Notes: generated by a model from the letters alone, not told the origin. A stretch of DNA of 6,256 bases from an uncultured Collinsella sp. (GCA_900556285.1 USOF01000078.1:1-6256); one strand, 5' to 3'; positions 1 through 6,218 are shown, counted from the first letter of the stretch. Translations and numbers: made by a program.

Positions 1-1626
1 AGCCGGAGCATCGGGTGCGGGCGGCACCTCGGTGCGCACGACGACGCCGGAGTCGATGAGCGTGGCGAAGATCTCGTCGGCACGAACCTCGAGCTTTGCC
101 TTTTCCTCGGGCGTTTGCAGGCTTGTCTCGATGAGGTCGTGCACGCGGGCACGGGCATCGCCGCCCTGCTCGACCACGCTAATCACCATGGAGTGCGTGA
201 TGCGCAGGCGCGGCTTGAGTGTCTCGGGCTGCGTCTCGATCAGGCGCTCAAAGGTCTGCTTGTTCCAGGAGACAAAGCCCTCGGGGGCCTTTTTCTTTTT
301 AATCTTGCGGAGCTTTTTGGGGTCGTCGCCCGCCTTGGCCATAAGCTTGGCATTCTCGATCTCGTGCTCGGGCGCCTCGGCAATCACCGTGCCCTCGGTA
401 TCGAAGCCCGAGCGGCCGGCGCGACCGGCAATCTGATGGAACTCGCGGGCGCGCAGACGACGCATCTTGTAGCCGTCAAACTTGGTGAGCGCGGTGAGCA
501 CCACGGTGTGGATGGGTACGTTGATGCCGACGCCGAGCGTATCGGTACCGCAGATGACGGGCAGCAGACCCTGCTGCGCCAAACGCTCGACCAGCAGGCG
601 ATAGCGCGGCAACATGCCAGCATGGTGCACGCCGACGCCGCATCCGAGCAAGCGCTTGAGAATCTTGCCAAAGGCCGTGGAGAAGCTCGTGCCCTTGGCG
701 GCTTCCTTAATGGCCTCGCGCTGCTCCTTGCTGGCGATGCCAAAATTGGCGAGCGACTGCGCCGTCGCAAGGGCGGCATCCTGGCTAAAGTGCACGATAT
801 AGAGCGGGGCCTCGCCGCGGCGCATGGCGAGCTCGACCGTGCCCTCGAGGGAGGTCGTCACATAGTCGTAGCTCAGCGGAACGGGACGCGGGGCGTCGAC
901 AACCAAGTCGCAAGCAGCGCCGGTGTGCTCCTCGAGCGAGGCGGCGATGGCAGTGACATCGCCGAGCGTGGCGCTCATGAGCATGAATTGTGTGTGGGGC
1001 AGGGTGAGCAGCGGCACCTGCCAGGCCCAACCGCGATCGGGGTCGGCAAAGTAGTGGAATTCGTCCATGGCGACGCAGCCAACATCGGCATCTTCGCCCT
1101 CGCGCAGTGCGTCGTTGGCAAGGATCTCGGCCGTGCAGCAGATGACGGGCGCCTTGGTGTTGATATGCGTGTCGCCTGTGATCATACCGACGTTATCGCG
1201 GCCGAGCACCTGTACCAGATCGAAGAACTTTTCGCTGACCAGGGCCTTGATAGGGGCCGTGTAATAACAGCGCTTGCCCTGTGCCATGCCCATAAAGAGC
1301 ATGCCCAGCGCGACGAGCGATTTACCCGATCCGGTCGGCGTGCCCAAAATGACGTGATCTCCGGCGGCCAGGTCCATGAGAGCCTCTTCTTGGTGATCCC
1401 ACAGCTCAATGCCGCGATCGCTCGTCCATTCAAAGAAGCGCTCAAAGGCCTGATCGGGCGTGAGCCATGGTTCGGGCTCGCTGCCGTCCTCGGGCTCCCA
1501 CCAGGTGGGGGAGAGCGCGCCGAGCGAGCCGAACTCGGCTTCGGTTCCCGTGCCGCCCGAGAATGAGCTGGCGGCGCCGGCGCCGGAGACGGTGCTGGCG
1601 GCGGTATCTGTCGTGGTCTGTGCCAT
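1..1626 (-). CDS. Ski2-like DExH RNA helicase (DUF3516-type), 3' end missing
   Basis: Superfamily 2 helicase, expected to unwind RNA using ATP in the cytoplasm; its substrate is unknown. The reading frame is open from ATG 1626 to base 1, giving 542 residues with no stop, so the C-terminus lies outside the window. Residues 1-50 are a low-complexity Ser/Gly/Thr/Ala leader. Helicase motifs follow in order: Walker A GTPTGSGKS (95-103), DEFH box (188-191), SAT (218-220), motif V TDTLGVGINVP (361-371) and motif VI QIAGRAGRSG (398-407). A lysine-rich stretch near 438-446 leads into a segment (FVSWNKQTFERL) that I recognise as typical of actinobacterial DUF3516 helicases; this part is from memory of the family. 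The DExH box and motif VI favour the Ski2/Mtr4 branch over DEAD-box proteins. The start is chosen because it is the first ATG after an in-frame stop region and has a weak purine-rich GAGAGAAAG upstream. It lies 99 bases downstream of trmB and may be co-transcribed with it. Confidence 0.93.
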   Translation of the reverse strand, partial: MAQTTTDTAASTVSGAGAASSFSGGTGTEAEFGSLGALSPTWWEPEDGSEPEPWLTPDQAFERFFEWTSDRGIELWDHQEEALMDLAAGDHVILGTPTGSGKSLVALGMLFMGMAQGKRCYYTAPIKALVSEKFFDLVQVLGRDNVGMITGDTHINTKAPVICCTAEILANDALREGEDADVGCVAMDEFHYFADPDRGWAWQVPLLTLPHTQFMLMSATLGDVTAIAASLEEHTGAACDLVVDAPRPVPLSYDYVTTSLEGTVELAMRRGEAPLYIVHFSQDAALATAQSLANFGIASKEQREAIKEAAKGTSFSTAFGKILKRLLGCGVGVHHAGMLPRYRLLVERLAQQGLLPVICGTDTLGVGINVPIHTVVLTALTKFDGYKMRRLRAREFHQIAGRAGRSGFDTEGTVIAEAPEHEIENAKLMAKAGDDPKKLRKIKKKKAPEGFVSWNKQTFERLIETQPETLKPRLRITHSMVISVVEQGGDARARVHDLIETSLQTPEEKAKLEVRADEIFATLIDSGVVVRTEVPPAPDAPA

Positions 1627-1660
1627 GTGGTTGCTTTCTCTCGCCGTTTGTCCGCCAACT

Positions 1661-1666
1661 ATTATG
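1661..1666 (-). promoter_or_regulatory. Possible -10 box of the helicase gene
   Basis: On the minus strand this reads CATAAT (5 of 6 to TATAAT), 34 bases before the helicase ATG in the gap between trmB and the helicase. No convincing -35 is seen at normal spacing; the upstream bases are very GC-rich. It could give the helicase its own transcript, but read-through from trmB is equally possible. Confidence 0.22.
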
Positions 1667-1725
1667 GCGTAGCGGCGGCGCGGGGTGCCAGCGCGCGAGA
1701 AAATGCAGGAAATGGGCGCGCGGTA

Positions 1726-2565
1726 CTAGCGTTCCTGAGGCAGGCGCTTTTTGCCCTTGCGGGCGCGGTTTTTAAAGTTCTCAACGGCCTCTTCCATGCC
1801 CAGGGGTACATAGGCGAGCTCATCGAGGTTTTCGGGCAGGTAGCAGGCAAGACTTTGCTCCTGCGCACGGCCCGCCGCGAGCTGTTCATCGCTGGGCCGT
1901 GCGCCGGGTGTGGCGCAAATGCCATAGACGGCGGCACCCATCTCGCGCGTGCGGCGCTCGTATTCGGTCTCGGGATGCTCGGGATGGTCGCAGCGAACGT
2001 CGTCACTTACCCAAAGTGTGTCGTAGCCTGCCGCGGCAAACTGCCCCAGGGCGTAGTCGCGCAGCGGCTTGCTGTCGGTTCGCAGCGTTACGGTGGCGCC
2101 GGCTGCAAAGAGCGGGCGATAGAGCATCAGATGGTCGACATGGACGAGGCGCTTTTTGGCGTACTTGGCCTTGGGCTGCGGCGTGGGAAAGTTGATGGTG
2201 ATGGCATCGAGCTCGCCTGTGGCAAATAGCTGCGGCAGCGATGCGGCGCCTCGAGGCAGAACGAGTGCGTTGGTCAGTTCATGCTCGCAGATTTTCTGTG
2301 CGGCATAGGCGATGCAGATGGGCTCTTGGTCCATGCCGATAAAGAGCGTGTTTGGCTCGTGGGCCGCGCGCTCTACAAGGTACGTTCCCTTGCCGCAGCC
2401 AAGATCCAGGTGAAGGTGTTCGAATGGCTTGCTGCCAACTGGCGCACAGACTTCACGCCAATCTCCGGCATAGGCCTCGGGGTTCGTCTCAATCGCATCG
2501 GCGTAGCGCTCCAGGCGCTCCTCGAGCACAAAGTTCTTAGGCGTGCGAACGTGGACGGCTCCCAT
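1726..2565 (-). CDS. trmB: tRNA (guanine-N7)-methyltransferase, TrmB family
   Basis: TrmB transfers a methyl group from S-adenosylmethionine to N7 of G46 in the tRNA variable loop. The 279-residue product has the SAM-binding motif HLDLGCGKG (52-60), the acidic end of strand 2 GMDQE (77-81), the TrmB block NFPTPQPKAKYAKKR (125-139) followed by LVHVDHL, and the tRNA-contacting TEYERR block (200-205) that matches the conserved TxFE of the family. It is longer than usual (roughly 210-240 residues): about 60 residues are added at the C-terminus, ending in a basic tail (NRARKGKKR) that might bind RNA. Odd: the usual DPWPK is TPQPK here, so the aspartate that corresponds to the E. coli active-site residue is Thr128. 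The start at ATG 2565 is supported by an AAGGAG at 2575-2570, four bases upstream. Neighbours are a Trm9-like methyltransferase upstream and a helicase downstream on the same strand. The family call is firm; activity is less certain because of the changed motif. Confidence 0.9.
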   Translation of the reverse strand: MGAVHVRTPKNFVLEERLERYADAIETNPEAYAGDWREVCAPVGSKPFEHLHLDLGCGKGTYLVERAAHEPNTLFIGMDQEPICIAYAAQKICEHELTNALVLPRGAASLPQLFATGELDAITINFPTPQPKAKYAKKRLVHVDHLMLYRPLFAAGATVTLRTDSKPLRDYALGQFAAAGYDTLWVSDDVRCDHPEHPETEYERRTREMGAAVYGICATPGARPSDEQLAAGRAQEQSLACYLPENLDELAYVPLGMEEAVENFKNRARKGKKRLPQER

Positions 2566-2587
2566 GAGGCTCCTTGGTCATAAATAT

Positions 2588-2609
2588 GGAACGCATAGCT
2601 GCGCGTTCC
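2588..2609. repeat. Inverted repeat in trmB leader
   Basis: Seven-base perfect arms GGAACGC and GCGTTCC are separated by 8 bases, in the 117-base gap between the Trm9-like gene and trmB. Read on the minus strand it is followed by an AT-rich ATATTTATG rather than a U-run, so it is a poor intrinsic terminator. It sits directly downstream of a TTGACG hexamer (2614-2609), in what would be a promoter spacer, so an operator or leader hairpin is the other reading. Confidence 0.4.
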
Positions 2610-2614
2610 GTCAA
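2589..2614 (-). promoter_or_regulatory. Weak candidate promoter for trmB
   Basis: TTGACG at 2614-2609 (minus strand) is 5 of 6 to the -35 consensus and lies 44 bases before the trmB start. At 17-20 bases spacing only poor -10 matches (TTCCAT, CATATT) are found. The hexamer may be chance; if real, the inverted repeat at 2588-2609 fills its spacer. Confidence 0.2.
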
Positions 2615-2682
2615 TGGGTTGAAAAGGGTGGGCATAGTTTGCTCGAAAGACGCGGCACGGCTCGGCGGCGAGTCGTCGATGC

Positions 2683-3555
2683 CTACAGGCGCTTGAGGAT
2701 CACATAACGGTTGAGCTCGCCGCTGCGACCGTCGGCATGGAAACGCTCAAGCTCGCGCACGGGGACCTCGCCGCTTTTGTAGAACGTACGGACGCCGCGC
2801 ACCAGGTCGGTGATCTGCTGATCGTCAAAGTGATGGCAATAGCGGTAGGCGTGGCGGTCGTTTTGCCAGCCAATGAGGTGGTCGCCGGCTTCAAACTGCG
2901 CGGAATCGTAACCCTCAAACGGCGGGGTGAGCTCGGCGCGGGCTTCGGCTCGAACGGCCTTGCGCGCCATGCGCTCGTCGTTCATAAACTCCCAAAAGCT
3001 GATGGCGATGATGCCGCCCGGGCGCGTTTGCCGCACCAGGGCGTCGAGCACGCGTACGCGGTACTCGCACGACGGCACGTGGTGCATAAAGCCAAAGCAG
3101 ACCGAGATATCGGCGAGCGGGGCGTCGAAAAGCGCGTCGGGCGTCTCGGCGGGGTTGAGCTTCATGAGAGCGTCGAGCACATCGAGTTCCTGGAAGTGCA
3201 GGTTGGGAATGCGCAGCGCGTGGCCATGTGCATCGATGGCCAGGTCTTGACACGAGTCGACGCCATAGAACTCAAACGGGCAGCTGGCATCTGCCGAGGG
3301 GTTTGCGCCGTTGACGCCCTTGGCGGCAAGTGCGCCGCCGGCGGCAAAGTTTTCGAATCGCATATTGCCGCAGGCGAGATCGAAGACGCGGACGGGATGC
3401 TCGATCGTGGCGACGTCGAGCTGTTCGAGCGCGATGTCCATGGTGCGCACCCAGCCGGGCCACGGGGCCTGGCGCGTATCGGAAAAGGAGGCGGAGTGCT
3501 CGCGATAGAACGTGTTGTTGAGCTGGATGAGCGATGAGGCGAAATCGCGGTTCAC
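2683..3555 (-). CDS. Trm9/ALKBH8-like SAM-dependent tRNA wobble-uridine methyltransferase
   Basis: Class I methyltransferase of 290 residues from GTG 3555, close to yeast Trm9 in length. Residues 24-35, FSDTRQAPWPGW, match the N-terminal signature FSxTRxxPWP shared by Trm9 and ALKBH8. Then come motif I VFDLACGN (57-64), GVDSC (98-102) ending strand 2, SVCFGFMHHVPSCEYRV (151-167), which parallels the Trm9 IAVIHH...RR segment, and RPGGIIAISFWEF (178-190). The C-terminal YRYCHHF (237-243) and NRYVIL (282-287) also parallel Trm9. Trm9 methylates the carboxymethyl group of cm5U34 to give mcm5U34; the same role here is inferred. About 20 extra residues follow motif I. The GTG start is preferred over further-upstream ATGs because GGAGGGAG lies at 3572-3565 and the conserved signature begins just inside; starting at Met39 would remove it. 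It heads the leftward gene group and is divergent from the XRE regulator. The alternative is a generic methyltransferase of unknown substrate. Confidence 0.82.
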   Translation of the reverse strand: MNRDFASSLIQLNNTFYREHSASFSDTRQAPWPGWVRTMDIALEQLDVATIEHPVRVFDLACGNMRFENFAAGGALAAKGVNGANPSADASCPFEFYGVDSCQDLAIDAHGHALRIPNLHFQELDVLDALMKLNPAETPDALFDAPLADISVCFGFMHHVPSCEYRVRVLDALVRQTRPGGIIAISFWEFMNDERMARKAVRAEARAELTPPFEGYDSAQFEAGDHLIGWQNDRHAYRYCHHFDDQQITDLVRGVRTFYKSGEVPVRELERFHADGRSGELNRYVILKRL

Positions 3556-3592
3556 GGCGCGGAACTCCCTCCGTTGGCGGTGCGGAATAAAC

Positions 3593-3606
3593 AGTATGAC
3601 CATACT
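3593..3606. repeat. 14-bp palindrome, possible operator
   Basis: AGTATG-AC-CATACT is a perfect inverted repeat with 6-base arms and a 2-base centre. It overlaps the candidate -10 of the Trm9-like gene and lies about 40 bases before its start, a position suited to repression by a dimeric regulator. The XRE protein encoded divergently next door is an obvious candidate to bind it, but nothing in the sequence proves this. Confidence 0.4.
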
Positions 3607-3631
3607 ACCGTTAACGCCGCAACGGGGACAA
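3602..3631 (-). promoter_or_regulatory. Candidate promoter of the Trm9-like gene
   Basis: Read leftward: TTGTCC at 3631-3626 (4 of 6 to TTGACA), 18 bases, then TAGTAT at 3607-3602 (4 of 6 to TATAAT). Transcription would begin near 3595, leaving about 40 bases of leader that include the GGAGGGAG ribosome binding site. The palindrome at 3593-3606 overlaps the -10 and start point. Confidence 0.3.
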
Positions 3632-3812
3632 CCGAGCTGCGGCTCATTGCTTTGTTTGGACATATTTCCGCAGCTCATATGTGCCCGCAACCGCCAGTTG
3701 TCAAAAATCTCACTAGAATAGGTGGCATGCTTTTGGCGGTGGCGGATAGATTTTTAACTGTGCAAGGCGCCTTAAGAACAAAAACGGTCCGGCGGCACGG
3801 CTGGCATCACAT

Positions 3813-3818
3813 AGGAGG
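3813..3818 (+). promoter_or_regulatory. Ribosome binding site deciding the start of the XRE regulator
   Basis: A full AGGAGG lies four bases before ATG 3823. It fixes the start there even though the reading frame stays open far upstream (to 3574), and the HTH domain begins immediately afterwards. Confidence 0.85.
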
Positions 3819-3822
3819 AACC

Positions 3823-4545
3823 ATGAATGTAGAAACTGCGCAGCGGCTCGCCGACCTTCGCCGCAGCAAGGGCTTTAGCCAAGAAGGGCTGGCGCGAAAG
3901 CTGGGGCTGTCGCGCCAGGCGGTTAGTAAATGGGAGCGTGCGGAGAGCTCGCCCGATACCGAGAACCTGATCTCGCTCGCCAAGCTCTATGGTGTGAGTC
4001 TGGACGAGCTGCTCAATCCGAGCGATGAGATTGAGGACGATATCGAGTTTGAGAACGAGGACCGCGCTCGTCAGCGCGAGGCCGAGGCGGCAGAGCGCGC
4101 CCGCACCCATGAGGCGGCGGCGCGCGCCACCGAGGCGGCAACGCAGGCAAGTGACGCGGCAGCCAAGGCGGCGCAGGCGGCAAGCTGGAGTGCGCAGGCT
4201 GCCAATGCGGCGACGGCTCAGGTGACGGGTACCGGTGCGGCTGGTCCGACTCCGGTGAAGGGTCCGTTCCAGTCATTCCCGTATTGGGCCGTGTGCTGGC
4301 TGCTGTTCTTTTTACTGATGTTCCTGTTTGGTGCCGGCCCCTTTGCTGCGCTGATCTTCTTCACGATTCCCATCTATCACTGGGTGGCGCGTGCACTCGA
4401 TGGCGATTGGGCGCGCGGGGATATTCAGGTTGGTCCGGCACCGGTGGCGGTCAGGGCCCAGGGGAAGGATACTTCTGCGGAACCTGATGCTGACGTGGCT
4501 ACCGCGGCCACCGCTGAGCCATGTGCCAAAGAAGGTGACGAATGA
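3823..4545 (+). CDS. Membrane-tethered XRE-family transcriptional regulator
   Basis: Putative DNA-binding regulator held at the cytoplasmic membrane; 240 residues. An XRE/Cro-type helix-turn-helix spans about residues 6-62 (QRLADLRRSKGFSQEGLA then LSRQAVSKWERA as the recognition helix, followed by the typical PDTENLISLAKLYGVSLDELL). An acidic patch (DEIEDDIEFENED, 68-80) leads into a charged then alanine-rich segment (81-135) that should form a long helix or coiled-coil stalk. Two hydrophobic segments (about 153-170 and 172-188) are separated by a tight Gly-Ala-Gly-Pro turn, so both ends should be cytoplasmic. A polar Ala/Asp/Glu-rich tail follows. The start is set by AGGAGG at 3813-3818. Its stop overlaps the start of the next gene by ATGA, so the two are translationally coupled and probably act together. 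The targets are unknown; the divergent promoter region and autoregulation are reasonable guesses. Confidence 0.88.
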   Translation: MNVETAQRLADLRRSKGFSQEGLARKLGLSRQAVSKWERAESSPDTENLISLAKLYGVSLDELLNPSDEIEDDIEFENEDRARQREAEAAERARTHEAAARATEAATQASDAAAKAAQAASWSAQAANAATAQVTGTGAAGPTPVKGPFQSFPYWAVCWLLFFLLMFLFGAGPFAALIFFTIPIYHWVARALDGDWARGDIQVGPAPVAVRAQGKDTSAEPDADVATAATAEPCAKEGDE

Positions 4546-5444
4546 TGAAGCTTTCGCATGAATCCAAGCTGCGCCTGGGCGTCGGCATCGGAGCGTTCGT
4601 ACTGATTATCGGGCTTGTTTTTGGCGTTTCGCGGACTTTGATTCATTTTGATGGCCCGTGGGATCTCGACGATGTTATACCCGGCTTGTCCGGTATGGAC
4701 GATGTGGTTGATGACGACGATTTTATGAACGATGGCGGTAACTATTCCGCTCGGCCTCAGCAGCTTTCGTGTACGACCTTTGATGCCGATGAGTTTCGCT
4801 ACCTCGATTTCGATATCGATGCGGCTACGGTGGACGTCAAGGTTATTGATGGTAACAAGGCTCGCGTTATCGAGCGGGGACGCGTTGCCAATGGTATGGA
4901 TGCCTCCAAGGCCGCGACGCAGAACATCGCATCCGTCGAGGACTCGACGCTCAAGGTTTCCCAGTTTGGAAGTGATGACGGTAAGGCAATCGATCGCTCA
5001 GTTACGGTCGAGCTGCCGCGCCGTGTTGCCGAACATCTGAAGGGAGTCAACGCGCACGTGGGCTCGGGTGATCTGCAGATTGCCGGTGTCACCTGTGATG
5101 GTTTCGACCTTTTCCTGGGTGCGGGAGATGTAGAGTTTGCGGGCAGCGTGACTGATGCGCTCAGTGCTGAGGTCGGTTCGGGCGATGTGACGTTCGAGCT
5201 CTACCAGGCCCCCGCGAAGTCGATGGACGTAAGCGTGGACTCGGGCGATGTGGAGATAACGGTTCCGAACTCTACGGGCTTTACGGCGAGCCTCACCGTG
5301 GGCAGCGGCGACTTCGAGAGCGATTTCCTTCCGCTTGGCTACGATGGCGAGACCATATTGAATCTTGAATTCGACAACGGTGATAAGTCTGCCGCGTATC
5401 GTTTTGAGGTTGGTTCGGGTGACATGTCGTTTGATCCGGAGTGA
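4542..5444 (+). CDS. Membrane-anchored DUF4097-like envelope protein
   Basis: A 300-residue protein with one N-terminal membrane segment (about 12-30, GVGIGAFVLIIGLVFGV) preceded by a basic stretch, so the rest should be outside the membrane. An acidic linker (MDDVVDDDD, 52-60) precedes a beta-rich domain from about residue 75. Six turns of the form GSGD or near it (174-177, 193-196, 212-215, 233-236, 254-257, 291-294), mostly 19-21 residues apart, mark a right-handed beta-helix-like repeat typical of DUF4097 ('putative adhesin') proteins, a family that includes the LiaX type of cell-envelope stress sensor. Two cysteines (77, 185) could pair. ATG 4542 overlaps the upstream stop (ATGA), with AAGG eight bases before it; a second ATG follows at once (4545), so the start may be one codon later. 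Probably the sensory or effector partner of the membrane-tethered XRE regulator. The family assignment rests on repeat pattern and layout; no enzymatic role is suggested. Confidence 0.82.
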   Translation: MMKLSHESKLRLGVGIGAFVLIIGLVFGVSRTLIHFDGPWDLDDVIPGLSGMDDVVDDDDFMNDGGNYSARPQQLSCTTFDADEFRYLDFDIDAATVDVKVIDGNKARVIERGRVANGMDASKAATQNIASVEDSTLKVSQFGSDDGKAIDRSVTVELPRRVAEHLKGVNAHVGSGDLQIAGVTCDGFDLFLGAGDVEFAGSVTDALSAEVGSGDVTFELYQAPAKSMDVSVDSGDVEITVPNSTGFTASLTVGSGDFESDFLPLGYDGETILNLEFDNGDKSAAYRFEVGSGDMSFDPE

Positions 5445-5490
5445 CATGCGGTTTTCGGAGATCGGTACATATAGGCATGCTCTTTGATGG

Positions 5491-5530
5491 AGGCGCCGGG
5501 GCCGTGGTCGGCTTCGGCGCCTTTGCCTTT
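5491..5530 (+). terminator. Intrinsic terminator after the XRE/DUF4097 unit
   Basis: AGGCGCCGGGGCCG (5491-5504) pairs with CGGCTTCGGCGCCT (5509-5522) as a 14-bp stem (two G-U pairs inside) closed by the 4-base loop TGGT. The tail TTTGCCTTT is an interrupted T-run, so termination may be incomplete. It begins 47 bases after the stop of the DUF4097-like gene and ends 11 bases before the Elp3 start. Confidence 0.75.
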
Positions 5531-5535
5531 ACAAT
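5530..5535 (+). promoter_or_regulatory. -10 box suggesting a leaderless elp3 transcript
   Basis: TACAAT matches TATAAT at 5 of 6 positions and ends 6 bases before ATG 5542, so transcription would start at or next to the start codon. Between them is only GGGGGC, with no properly spaced ribosome binding site. No recognisable -35 is present; that place is filled by the terminator hairpin. Confidence 0.45.
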
Positions 5536-5541
5536 GGGGGC

Positions 5542-6218
5542 ATGGAACAGATTATCTTGGACATACTCGAGGCTCTGCGTCGCGGCGAGACCGTGGACGA
5601 CAAAGCGCTCGTCAAACTGATACATGCCGAGGCGCGCCGTGAGGGTGCCGACAAACGCGATTTGGCCAAGCGCCGTCTGCTGCCGTTCTACCAGCGGGTT
5701 AAACGTGAGGAGCCGGCTCGGTGGGCTGCGTGGAATGTCGATTCCGATCTGGAACGTCAACTGCTGCAGGTGCTGCGTATGAAGCCGCGCCGAACGGCCT
5801 CGGGCGTGGCGACCATTACTGTCATCACCAAGCCGTGGCCGTGCTCGGGCGATTGCCTGTTTTGTCCCAACGATCTGCGCATGCCCAAGAGCTATCTGCA
5901 CGGCGAGCCCGCGTGCGAGCGCGCCGAGCAAACGTGGTTCGACCCCTACTTGCAGGTGTCCGCGCGCTTGACGGCGCTGTCGCAGATGGGGCACGCCATC
6001 GACAAGATCGAGCTCATCGTTTTGGGCGGCACGTGGAGCGATTATCCGCGTGAGTACCAAATCTGGTTTGTGTCCGAGCTGTTCCGCGCGCTGAACGATA
6101 GCGCGATAGCGGACGTGGCCGCCAACCCCATGCTCGCGGATAACCCTTCTGCTCTCGATGCGGCGACGTGCGCGGACGCGAACTCTCAGCGAGACGCCGG
6201 CGTTCCGGCGTACGTGAC
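5542..6218 (+). CDS. elp3: Elp3-family radical SAM enzyme (tRNA U34 modification), 3' end missing
   Basis: Elp3 uses S-adenosylmethionine radical chemistry with acetyl-CoA to add a carboxymethyl group to C5 of the wobble uridine U34 in tRNA. 225 codons are present; the frame continues open into adapter sequence, so the C-terminus, including the expected acetyltransferase domain, is missing. Visible parts: a basic helical N-terminal region (1-85) likely to contact tRNA; ATITVITKPWPCSGDCLFCPND with the CX3CX2C cluster Cys101, Cys105 and Cys108 binding the 4Fe-4S centre; SYLHGEPACERAEQTWFDPYLQ (about 115-136); and LGGTWSDYPREYQIWF (161-176), the counterpart of Elp3 GGTFxxxPxxYxxxF. ATG 5542 is the first in-frame start after the terminator, and a TACAAT box just upstream suggests leaderless expression. 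Full-length family members are around 500 residues or more. Bacterial Elp3 works without the other Elongator subunits. The nearby Trm9-like gene could act on its product. Confidence 0.9.

Larger units (their letters stand above)
3556..3822. other. Divergent intergenic regulatory region
   Basis: These 267 bases separate the leftward Trm9-like gene from the rightward XRE regulator. Open frames enter from both sides (upstream extensions of both genes) but have no ribosome binding site and no family resemblance, so I treat them as noncoding. Contents: a candidate leftward promoter with an overlapping palindrome (3593-3631); an isolated TAGAAT (3714-3719), 5 of 6 to a -10, that could serve the rightward genes but has TTGTCA only 10 bases upstream, too close for a -35; a 10-bp palindrome AAGGCGCCTT (3764-3773); and the AGGAGG of the regulator. 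No RNA gene or riboswitch was recognised. Confidence 0.6.

Noticed and set aside
115..1566. Long plus-strand ORF of 483 codons
   Set aside because: It lies wholly antisense to the DExH helicase, whose motifs I, II, III, V and VI are all in place. Its own product shows no family features; it is a by-product of GC-rich codon use.
1627..2229. Plus-strand ORF of 200 codons
   Set aside because: Antisense to trmB; no motif and no ribosome binding site.
2658..2675. Small hairpin just after the stop of the Trm9-like gene
   Set aside because: On the transcribed (minus) strand it has an A-C mismatch in a 7-bp stem and no T-run, so a terminator call is not supported.
2737..3537. Plus-strand ORF of 266 codons
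   Set aside because: Antisense to the Trm9-like gene, mirrors its frame, and has no recognisable domain.
3556..3690. N-terminal extension of the Trm9-like protein with a CPRCG motif
   Set aside because: The zinc-ribbon-like CPRCG was tempting, but a single CxxC pair, no ribosome binding site upstream, and a strong GGAGGGAG just before GTG 3555 favour the shorter protein.
4081..4230. Alanine-codon-rich stretch looking like a DNA repeat
   Set aside because: The GCG/GCA/GCC-rich sequence has no fixed repeat unit; it is explained by the alanine-rich helical stalk of the regulator.
5293..6060. Minus-strand ORF of 255 codons
   Set aside because: It spans the end of the DUF4097-like gene, the terminator and elp3, three unrelated elements on the other strand, so it cannot be a real gene.
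1..6218. CRISPR arrays, tRNA or rRNA genes, insertion sequences, attachment sites
   Set aside because: No regular direct repeats, no cloverleaf-like segments and no transposase or integrase signatures were seen on either strand. The only Tn5 mosaic end is the library adapter.
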